Origin: Actinomycetota bacterium
GTDB taxonomy: Bacteria > Actinomycetota > Humimicrobiia > Humimicrobiales > Humimicrobiaceae
Assembly (NCBI GenBank): GCA_018897225.1
Contig: JAHILC010000026.1
Coordinates: 1 to 6,019 of the forward strand
Direction: 5' to 3'
DNA: 6,019 nt
Under the pieces are notes generated by a model. That model was not told where the DNA came from. It saw nothing but the letters and a program-made list of their open reading frames with translations, and did not search any database. Shown here in pieces: positions 1 to 5,667 of this stretch; the stretch's first letter is position 1; every line of letters begins with the position of its first letter. The position numbers and the translations under genes were made by a program.

Positions 1-969
1 GCGCTACTGGAATCACATTGTGAAAATGGAGCAACAAGAATGCCACCTTTATTTTTTGGGGCACATCTTGACACAGTAAGCGTAAATGGAGAGATCAAAC
101 CGGAGATTCGGGATAAAAAGATTGTAAACAAAAATAAAAATTGTATTCTTGGCGGTGACGACAAGGCAGCTATTGCAGCAATAATAGAAGCAATTCGCAC
201 TATAAAAGATTTTAAAATAAAGACAGGTAATATTTACCTAATTTTTACAATTGCAGAGGAAGTTGGCCTACTGGGTTCAAAAAATATGAACTTAAAACCC
301 TTAAAAGCAAAGTATGGATTTTTGTTTGACGGTGACGGAGATGTCGGTACAATATTTAACCAGGCGCCTTTCTACAACGCAATAGATATAACAATTATCG
401 GGAGAGCGGCACATGCAGGTATTTCACCGGAAAAAGGGATCAGTGCAATCCAGGTTGCCTCACACACAATATCAAAGATGAAACTTGGAAGAATTGAACC
501 TGGTACAACTTGTAATATTGGTATAATTGAAGGTGGCGTTGCCATAAATATAATTCCGGAAAAGGTCCAAATCAAAGCCGAAGCTAGAAGCCTGGAAGAA
601 GAGAAACTAAAAAAATTGACAGGCCGGATTATAAATGATTTTGTAACTTGCGCTAAAGAAAACGGGGCGAAAGCTAAATTTAAAGTTAAAAGAGAATGTG
701 ACGGTTATAAAATACCTGAAAATGAGTTGCCGGTCATAATGGCAAAAAATGTTTTGAAAAAACTCGGGATAAAATCCAAAATCCTTTCAACTGTTGGCGG
801 CAGCGATGTTAATATTTTAAATTCAAAAGGGAAAATGGCCGTAAATCTTTCTGCCGGGATGGAAAATGTTCATTCAAGCAAAGAATATGTAAAGATAGCA
901 GAGCTTGAAAAATTAACAGCCCTCATCCTGGAGCTTTGTACCTATAATTTAGAAAAAACTATAAAATAA
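1..969 (+). CDS. M20-family zinc metallopeptidase, peptidase T-like (5' partial)
   Basis: The reading frame is open to base 1, so the ATG at 40 (inside the PPLFFGAHLDTV strand) is internal and the gene starts outside the window. About 322 residues are present; the family (PepT-like, e.g. Bacillus YqjE) is about 370, so roughly 50 N-terminal residues are missing. Numbered from base 1, the two-metal site is complete: His22 and Asp24 in HLDTV, bridging Asp53 or Asp54 in GGDDKAA, the catalytic/ligand pair Glu86-Glu87 in AEEVGLLGS, Asp110 in FDGDGD, and His291 in ENVHSS. The dimerisation/lid domain is marked by GRAAHAGISPEKGISA (about residues 127-142) and the EARSLEEE segment. The family removes N-terminal amino acids from small peptides or hydrolyses related amide substrates, in the cytoplasm and with zinc or cobalt. 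The substrate cannot be told from sequence, so I give no symbol. It ends in TAA, 38 bases before the NUDIX gene. Confidence 0.93.
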   Translation, partial: ALLESHCENGATRMPPLFFGAHLDTVSVNGEIKPEIRDKKIVNKNKNCILGGDDKAAIAAIIEAIRTIKDFKIKTGNIYLIFTIAEEVGLLGSKNMNLKPLKAKYGFLFDGDGDVGTIFNQAPFYNAIDITIIGRAAHAGISPEKGISAIQVASHTISKMKLGRIEPGTTCNIGIIEGGVAINIIPEKVQIKAEARSLEEEKLKKLTGRIINDFVTCAKENGAKAKFKVKRECDGYKIPENELPVIMAKNVLKKLGIKSKILSTVGGSDVNILNSKGKMAVNLSAGMENVHSSKEYVKIAELEKLTALILELCTYNLEKTIK

Positions 970-1007
970 CAATAAAAATAATAAGAAATAAAAAAATAAT
1001 TTTAAAA

Positions 1008-1556
1008 GTGGATAAAAAATTATACGAAGAAAAGGTAAGTTCAAGAGAAATTTTTAAGGGTAAAATCTTAAAGTTATATTTTGATCAGGTCAGGCTTCCA
1101 AATAATAAAATAACAACCCGTGAAAAGGTTGAACACCCTGGAGCGGTTGCTGTAGTACCAATAAATAAAAAAAATGAGGTAATTCTTGTCAAGCAGTATA
1201 GATATCCAGTAGATATTGTTTTAATTGAGATTCCTGCAGGCAAGCTTGATGGCAGAGAAGAACCTCCAATTGAATGTGCAAAGCGGGAACTTAAAGAAGA
1301 AGTTGGTGGTCAAGGAGGCAGTTTTATTCACCTTGCGCAAATATTTACGTCTCCAGGATTCAGTGATGAAAAAATGGATATATATCTGGTTTTAGATTTT
1401 GAAGAAAAAGAAAACAACCTGGACGATGATGAGTTTTTACATATAATCAAAATTAAGCTAAAAGATTGCTTGAAAATGATTAAAAATGGTGAAATCAATG
1501 ATGCTAAAAGTATCATAGGCATAATGATGGCAAGGGATTATCTTGAAATTGAATGA
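1008..1556 (+). CDS. NUDIX hydrolase, ADP-ribose/ADP-sugar pyrophosphatase type
   Basis: A 182-residue protein of the usual size for this family. It has an N-terminal strand domain (SSREIFKGKILKLYFDQVRLPNN, residues about 11-33, here split by family likeness) followed by the NUDIX fold. The NUDIX box covers residues 78-101, with Gly78, Glu85 and the metal-binding helix RELKEE at 93-98. PGFSDE follows the box, as in ADP-ribose pyrophosphatases (NudF-like), which cleave ADP-ribose to AMP and ribose 5-phosphate with Mg2+ in the cytoplasm. The box has one extra residue before Glu85 (G-x6-E instead of G-x5-E), as I recall from the mycobacterial enzyme. The start is GTG at 1008; no ATG lies in frame upstream, and MDKKLYEEKVSSREIF fits the family N-terminus, but no Shine-Dalgarno is visible. 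The last 14 bases overlap xerD. The exact substrate is inferred; another ADP-sugar is possible. Confidence 0.93.
   Translation: MDKKLYEEKVSSREIFKGKILKLYFDQVRLPNNKITTREKVEHPGAVAVVPINKKNEVILVKQYRYPVDIVLIEIPAGKLDGREEPPIECAKRELKEEVGGQGGSFIHLAQIFTSPGFSDEKMDIYLVLDFEEKENNLDDDEFLHIIKIKLKDCLKMIKNGEINDAKSIIGIMMARDYLEIE
1532..1537 (+). promoter_or_regulatory. Ribosome binding site for xerD
   Basis: AAGGGA lies inside the end of the NUDIX gene, five bases before the TTG at 1543 (seven from the AAGG core). It supports TTG 1543 over the second in-frame TTG at 1549. It is one of only two convincing Shine-Dalgarno sequences in the window. Confidence 0.55.
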
Positions 1557-2451
1557 AAATCTTATAAATGATTTCATTGATTATATAAGATTTGAGCGCA
1601 GGCTTTCGAAAAATACAATAGTTTCCTACCAGAGAGATTTAGAAAAATACAGGTTTTTTCTTAACCGCAGTAAAATAAAAGAGATTTTAAAAGTTTCAAA
1701 TGATCAAATCCTTTATTTTTTGGAATTTCTTTATAAAACACAAAACAGTTCTTCAGTTTCCAGGATACTATCAACGCTTAGAACATTTTATAAATATCTC
1801 GTAAGGGATGGAAAAATCCTAAAAAATCCATTCAGCTCAATAAAAAACCCCAAACTGCCCAAAAAAATACTTGAAATTTTAGATGAGCAAGAAGTAAAAA
1901 AATTCCTGGAAAGCATTCCGACCTCCTCATATCTTGAACTTCGTGACAAGGCGATGTTTGAGCTCTTATATTCATGTGGTATGAGAGTAAGCGAAATAGT
2001 AGATTTAAAACTTTCGGATATTGATTTTGACGAGGGTTTGATAAGATTTATCGGCAAAGGCAATAAAGAAAGGATCACTCCCGTTGGTGACAGCGCAAAA
2101 GATTGTCTTGGCAAGTACATAAGAGCAGCAAGGTATAATCTTGAAAGAGAGCGTAAATCTGAAAATGTTTTTTTAAACAGGAATGGCCAAAAGATGACAA
2201 GACAGGGCTTTTGGAAAATACTTAAGAAATATGCCGGCAAAGTTAATACCAGTAAAAATTTATATCCTCATCTTTTCAGGCACAGCTACGCAACACATAT
2301 GCTTGAAAGAGGAGCCGATTTAAGGATAGTACAGGAATTGCTCGGGCACAGCAGCATATCAACAACTGAAATATATACAAATATTAATAAAAAACATGTT
2401 AAGGAAACCTATTTCAAATATCACCCCAGAGATAAGGGAAAAAGCAGTTAG
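1543..2451 (+). CDS. xerD: Site-specific tyrosine recombinase XerD
   Basis: A 302-residue tyrosine recombinase that, with a partner Xer protein, resolves chromosome dimers at dif sites during division. The N-terminal SAM-like core-binding domain covers about residues 5-88 (FERRLSKNTIVSYQRDLEKY is typical). The catalytic domain follows from about 108. All active-site residues are visible: Arg148 (CGMRVSE), Lys172 (GKGNKER), His243 and Arg246 (HLFRHSYATHML), His269 (LLGHSS) and the nucleophile Tyr278 (EIYTNI). These fall within one residue of my recollection of E. coli XerD numbering, and the length is right (298 in E. coli). The C-terminal tail KYHPRDKG is also Xer-like. Start is TTG 1543, with AAGGGA just upstream, giving a 14-base overlap with the NUDIX gene and likely translational coupling. 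XerC or a single-Xer (XerA-like) role cannot be excluded. A phage or transposon integrase is unlikely, given length and context. Confidence 0.93.
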   Translation: MKLNENLINDFIDYIRFERRLSKNTIVSYQRDLEKYRFFLNRSKIKEILKVSNDQILYFLEFLYKTQNSSSVSRILSTLRTFYKYLVRDGKILKNPFSSIKNPKLPKKILEILDEQEVKKFLESIPTSSYLELRDKAMFELLYSCGMRVSEIVDLKLSDIDFDEGLIRFIGKGNKERITPVGDSAKDCLGKYIRAARYNLERERKSENVFLNRNGQKMTRQGFWKILKKYAGKVNTSKNLYPHLFRHSYATHMLERGADLRIVQELLGHSSISTTEIYTNINKKHVKETYFKYHPRDKGKSS

Positions 2452-2562
2452 GCATACATATTTTTATTGCATTTTTACCACTTTTTGATAAGGTATAAAT
2501 TTATAACTTAATAACCTATTATATTAGTAACACTTTAAGAGAAAAGGCTTAATTAAATAATT
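2452..2562 (+). promoter_or_regulatory. AT-rich intergenic gap, probable promoter region of the M50-trpS-scpAB-rluB unit
   Basis: The only sizeable non-coding stretch in the window. It contains several TATAAT-like hexamers (TATAAA at 2494, TATAAC at 2502, TATTAT at 2517) and a TTGATA at 2485, but none pair with a normal 16-18 base spacing, so I cannot name a specific promoter. There is no GC-rich hairpin followed by a T-run that would mark a rho-independent terminator of xerD. AAAAGG at 2542-2547 is 15 bases from the M50 ATG, too far for a good ribosome binding site. That a promoter sits here is inferred from the gap alone. Confidence 0.35.
2489..2510. repeat. Imperfect inverted repeat, possible operator
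   Basis: A 22-base palindrome centred between 2499 and 2500. The inner 12 bases, TATAAATTTATA (2494-2505), are a perfect palindrome. The outer TAAG (2489-2492) pairs with CTTA (2507-2510), leaving one mismatch (G2493/A2506). Ten of eleven pairs match. It overlaps the -10-like hexamers, so an operator is possible, but in DNA this AT-rich a chance palindrome is also credible. It lacks the GC stem and T-run of a terminator. Confidence 0.4.
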
Positions 2563-3282
2563 ATGTTTAGTAATATAGGAAATGAAATAGTAGTTTTCTT
2601 AAGACAGCTTATAGTCATGGTCCCGGGACTTCTGATTGGTGTCATACTTCACGAATACGCCCATGGATATATTGCAAACAGGTTTGGAGATCCCACAGCA
2701 AAAAATATGGGAAGGCTTACTTTAAACCCCATTGCGCATATAGACTTGTTTGGCAGTATTCTGCTGCCTTTACTTTTAATTCTGATGAATAGTGGTATTA
2801 TCTTTGGGTATGCAAAACCTGTCCCTATTAACCCCTCATATTTCAGAAACTATAGGCGGGGAATAAGATACTCTTCGCTGGCAGGCCCTGTTACAAATTT
2901 AATTGTAGGGTTTTTAATTGGAGCTCTTTACGGGCTTTTTATTTATATTTTACAAATTTCCGGATTTTCGCTAAATGAAGCTGCCGGAACAATTGGACAC
3001 AAGGCTGTGCTTATAATAAATGAAATGTTCCGGAATGCTATTTATATAAATATATTCCTTGCAATTTTCAACTTTATACCAATTCCACCTCTTGACGGTT
3101 CAAATATACTTGCGTCTTTCTTGCCCGGGGATGCAATGTATAAATATTTGAGCATAGGAAGATTCGGGTTTATTTTAATATTTTTGCTGCTTTATCTGGG
3201 AGGCAGGGTATTTTGGGGAGCCTTATCTCCGGTAATTTATGTTATTTTCAAAGGATTCACATGGTGGCAATATTTGATGTGA
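2563..3282 (+). CDS. Site-2 protease family (M50) membrane zinc metalloprotease
   Basis: A 239-residue integral membrane protein of the compact M50 subgroup (YwhC/Rip2-like, without a PDZ domain). The zinc motif HEYAH (His30, Glu31, His34) lies in the first membrane segment (about 16-36). The third ligand motif, PPLDG (Asp178), sits in a later segment, preceded by the typical FNFIPIPPLDGSN. Conserved family stretches GDPTAKNMGRLTLNP (42-56), GYAKPVPINP (82-91) and SLAGPVTNL (105-113) are all present. Further hydrophobic segments lie at about 62-81, 105-131, 158-174 and 198-213. The family cuts transmembrane segments of membrane-bound substrates; for this subgroup the substrate is usually unknown. 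The start is ATG 2563, with only a distant AAAAGG. Its 3' end overlaps trpS. Confidence is high for the family and low for the role. Confidence 0.92.
   Translation: MFSNIGNEIVVFLRQLIVMVPGLLIGVILHEYAHGYIANRFGDPTAKNMGRLTLNPIAHIDLFGSILLPLLLILMNSGIIFGYAKPVPINPSYFRNYRRGIRYSSLAGPVTNLIVGFLIGALYGLFIYILQISGFSLNEAAGTIGHKAVLIINEMFRNAIYINIFLAIFNFIPIPPLDGSNILASFLPGDAMYKYLSIGRFGFILIFLLLYLGGRVFWGALSPVIYVIFKGFTWWQYLM
3250..3255 (+). promoter_or_regulatory. Ribosome binding site for trpS
   Basis: AAAGGA lies within the end of the M50 gene, five bases before ATG 3261. It is the main reason for choosing 3261 as the trpS start over GTG 3279 or ATG 3291, neither of which has a comparable sequence. Confidence 0.5.
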
Positions 3283-4259
3283 AAAAAATAATGCTTACAG
3301 GGTTTAGGCCTACAGGAAGGCTGCACCTTGGGCATTTACATGGAAATATTAAAAATATGATAAAAAACCAGAATGATTATGATAATTTCTTTTTCCTTGT
3401 AGACTGGCATGCTCTATCAACTGAGTACCAGAATCCCAAAAACATTAAAACTAACCTTTTGGATTGTGTAATTGACCTTATTTCACTGGGAATTGATCCT
3501 GAATTGACTCACCTTTACAGGCAGTCAGATATCCCGGAAATTGCAGAACTTACCTTATATCTGTCTGTGATTACTCCCTTATCCTGGCTTGAAAGATGCC
3601 CGACTTACAAAGAACAGATAAGAGAGATAAAATCCAAAGACCTGTCAACTCTAGGTTTTTTTTCTTATCCTGTATTGATGGCTGCAGATATCCTGATTGT
3701 AAATGCTGACATAGTACCTGTTGGAGAAGACCAGCTGCCCCATCTTGAGATTACAAGGGAAATAGCCAGGAGGTTTAATTTTCTATATGGAAATTATTTT
3801 AAAGAACCGGCAGCAATGCTTTCACAGGCTACTCGAGTTCCCGGAACTGATGGGAGAAAAATGTCAAAAAGTTATGATAATGCAATATTTTTATCTGATG
3901 ATTTTGACAGCATAAAGAAAAAAGTAAGGAGCATGATAACAGATCCTAAAAGAATTCACCTTAGGGACCCTGGGAATCCTCAAGTATGTAATGTATTTAC
4001 TTTTTACAAGCTTTATAAAGATAGTGGTATTGAAGAAATAGAAAATAGATGCAAGAACGGTCAAGTAGGCTGTACTGCTTGCAAAGATGAAATAGCCGGG
4101 CTTATTTTTGATTCATTAAAAGATTTTCAAACAAAAAGAAAAGAACTTGAAAATAATATCGGATATGTTTACAAAATCCTTGAAAAAGGGAAAAATGAAG
4201 TTAGGGAAATTTCTAAAACTACAATTTTAGATGTAAGAAAAAAAATGGGCATAGATTAA
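3261..4259 (+). CDS. trpS: Tryptophanyl-tRNA synthetase, probable [4Fe-4S] type
   Basis: Class I aminoacyl-tRNA synthetase that charges tRNA-Trp with tryptophan in the cytoplasm; 332 residues, the normal size. The Rossmann fold carries the ATP signatures HLGH (residues 22-25, within LTGFRPTGRLHLGH) and KMSKS (200-204). The tryptophan/dimer region MAADILIVNADIVPVGEDQLPHLE is about residues 140-163, read in two halves around VNADI. The C-terminal anticodon domain has cysteines at 243, 264, 271 and 274, spaced C-x20-C-x6-C-x2-C, close to the iron-sulfur motif of Thermotoga maritima TrpRS. The start is uncertain. ATG 3261 has AAAGGA upstream and overlaps the M50 gene by 22 bases. GTG 3279 would give a 4-base GTGA overlap and the family-like N-terminus MKKIMLTGFRPTG. 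ATG 3291 is also in frame. The scpA start codon follows four bases after the TAA stop. Confidence 0.95.
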   Translation: MVAIFDVKKIMLTGFRPTGRLHLGHLHGNIKNMIKNQNDYDNFFFLVDWHALSTEYQNPKNIKTNLLDCVIDLISLGIDPELTHLYRQSDIPEIAELTLYLSVITPLSWLERCPTYKEQIREIKSKDLSTLGFFSYPVLMAADILIVNADIVPVGEDQLPHLEITREIARRFNFLYGNYFKEPAAMLSQATRVPGTDGRKMSKSYDNAIFLSDDFDSIKKKVRSMITDPKRIHLRDPGNPQVCNVFTFYKLYKDSGIEEIENRCKNGQVGCTACKDEIAGLIFDSLKDFQTKRKELENNIGYVYKILEKGKNEVREISKTTILDVRKKMGID

Positions 4260-4263
4260 TGCA

Positions 4264-4995
4264 GTGGGGGAACAAAGCTATTTAATTAAATATGAAGATT
4301 TTTCTGGTCCTGCAAATTTACTTCTGGATCTTGTAAGGAAAAGAAAAGTAGATATTTATCAGATAAGGCTAAATTCAATAATTTTAGATTTTCTGGACTT
4401 TATTAAAGCAAATAAAAATATTCTTCTAGACACTCTTTCAAGCTTTCTATATATAACAGCAATACTTCTTGAAATTAAATCAAGCTCAATTATTCCATCA
4501 CAAAGCAAAAAAGAAGAAGAAATTGAAATAGGAGACGATAGTTTGCTTAAGGTAAGAGAGCAGGAATACAGGATTTATCAAAAAACTGCAAATTATGTTC
4601 AAAAATTAATAGACGAAGAGAAATTTTATTTTATGCGTGAAGCGCCGCTTGAAAAAGAATTCCTGAACGTACTTCCAGATTTTTTAGACAAGTTAAATAT
4701 TGAACTTATAAATTACATTGCTTCAACATTACTTAAAAGAAATTATTTTATAATTGATCTGAGTACAATATCCCTTGATAACGCAAGCATAACTGTAATT
4801 GATGAAATGGACAGGATAAAAAAGGAGTTGCTAAGTAAAAAAGAAGTTTCTTTTATACAGCTGACAGAGTCGTACATCAAGTTGATTGATAAAATAATCT
4901 GCTTTCTTTCAATACTGGAGCTTTATAAAAATGAGCTTATAGATATAATACAATTTGAAAACTTTGGTAATATTATTATAAAAAATATAAATTAA
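4264..4995 (+). CDS. scpA: Segregation and condensation protein A (ScpA, kleisin)
   Basis: A 243-residue bacterial kleisin that closes the Smc ring with ScpB and helps organise and segregate the chromosome. The N-terminal region YEDFSGPANLLLDLVRKRKVDIYQI (about 10-34, signature EDF-x-GP-x-x-LLL-DL-x-x-x-x-KVDIY) is the helical part that binds the Smc neck. SSFLYITAILLEIKSSSIIP (59-78) is the second conserved helix. A charged linker (81-91, KKEEEIEIGDD) follows, then the ScpB-binding middle. The C-terminal winged helix (about 165-240, FIQLTESYIKLIDKI then FLSILELYKNELIDI) binds the Smc head. The start is GTG 4264, four bases after the trpS stop; no in-frame alternative fits and no Shine-Dalgarno is apparent, so coupling to trpS is likely. 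It is followed directly by scpB with no gap, as usual for the pair. Confidence 0.94.
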   Translation: MGEQSYLIKYEDFSGPANLLLDLVRKRKVDIYQIRLNSIILDFLDFIKANKNILLDTLSSFLYITAILLEIKSSSIIPSQSKKEEEIEIGDDSLLKVREQEYRIYQKTANYVQKLIDEEKFYFMREAPLEKEFLNVLPDFLDKLNIELINYIASTLLKRNYFIIDLSTISLDNASITVIDEMDRIKKELLSKKEVSFIQLTESYIKLIDKIICFLSILELYKNELIDIIQFENFGNIIIKNIN

Positions 4996-5667
4996 ATGAT
5001 TGAAAATAATAAATTTGACATAGAAGAAAACGTGCTGCCTGCCAAGGATGAAAATATTGAAGATGGATTTCCTGTTAGTAGCGAAAGAATCAACCTGATA
5101 AATGGTATATATAAGACAGATGATTACCTTAAATCATGTATTGAAGGTATTCTTTTTATTTCTGAAACAACAGTAAGCATCGGTGAAATTTCTTCTACGC
5201 TTGAAATAACTGAAAGAAAAACTGAAAAAATATTAAATGAGCTTGAAAGAGAATACCTTGATAAAAACAGGGGATTTATATTAAGAAAAGTTGCCGGTGG
5301 GTACAGGTTATATTCAAATCCTGCCATAAGTGATATTTTGAAAGTTTTTGTAAAATCAAATATCAGAACTTACATTTCTCAGGCTGCACTGGAAACAATA
5401 GCTATAGTTTGCTATAGGCAACCAGTTACAAGAACACAGATTGCAGAGATAAGGGGTGTAAGAACGGACAGCGTTATTTTGACTCTAGTTGACAAAGGAT
5501 TAATTAAAGAAGCTGGCAGGTTAAAAGAGCCTGGTAATCCTATTTTATACAAAACAAGTGAAAAATTACTTGAAATTATGGGAATAAACAGCATCAAAGA
5601 CTTGCCTTTGCTGCAGAATTTCGAAGATAAAAAATCTGAAGACAAAAACAATGGAGAAGAAAGTTAG
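4996..5667 (+). CDS. scpB: Segregation and condensation protein B (ScpB)
   Basis: A 223-residue partner of ScpA in the Smc-ScpAB condensin; it dimerises and wraps the kleisin linker. Two winged-helix domains are visible: the first at about 45-108 (LKSCIEGILFISETTVSIGEI to GGYRLYSNP, read as two blocks), the second at about 127-190. The second holds AALETIAIVCYRQPVTRTQIAEIRG, a family hallmark split at VCYRQPVTR (138-146), and GRLKEPGNPILYKTS (174-188). An acidic, low-complexity N-terminal extension of about 44 residues precedes the first domain; many ScpB proteins start almost at that domain, but no ATG, GTG or TTG lies close to it (nearest is GTG 5032). The C-terminal tail (210-223) is charged. 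ATG 4996 abuts the scpA stop directly, and no Shine-Dalgarno is evident. The 3' end overlaps rluB by 17 bases. Confidence 0.94.
   Translation: MIENNKFDIEENVLPAKDENIEDGFPVSSERINLINGIYKTDDYLKSCIEGILFISETTVSIGEISSTLEITERKTEKILNELEREYLDKNRGFILRKVAGGYRLYSNPAISDILKVFVKSNIRTYISQAALETIAIVCYRQPVTRTQIAEIRGVRTDSVILTLVDKGLIKEAGRLKEPGNPILYKTSEKLLEIMGINSIKDLPLLQNFEDKKSEDKNNGEES

Noticed and set aside
970..1007. Short A-rich gap between the peptidase and NUDIX genes as promoter or terminator
   Set aside because: It is 38 bases of nearly pure A and T with no hairpin and no paired promoter hexamers; nothing specific can be supported.
1788..2240. 150-codon open frame on the minus strand inside xerD
   Set aside because: It lies wholly antisense to an intact xerD whose catalytic residues are all present. 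Its translation is rich in Ser, Leu and Phe with no recognisable domain, as expected for the complement of AT-rich coding DNA. The other minus-strand frames (within 372-575, 1328-1522, 5124-5327, 5412-5651 and 5566-5859) are rejected for the same reason.
1543..2451. Tyrosine recombinase as sign of a mobile element
   Set aside because: Length, residue positions and housekeeping neighbours fit chromosomal XerD. There are no flanking repeats, tRNA attachment site or phage genes.
3656..3663. Run of eight T bases in trpS, possible frameshift or slippage site
   Set aside because: The frame is intact through both signature motifs on either side, and the protein has normal length.
4259..4285. Eight-codon mini-ORF starting at the TAATG junction of trpS and scpA, containing a Trp codon
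   Set aside because: A Trp codon beside trpS is suggestive of a leader peptide, but it follows trpS rather than precedes it, has no visible attenuator hairpin, and a short random frame is very common.
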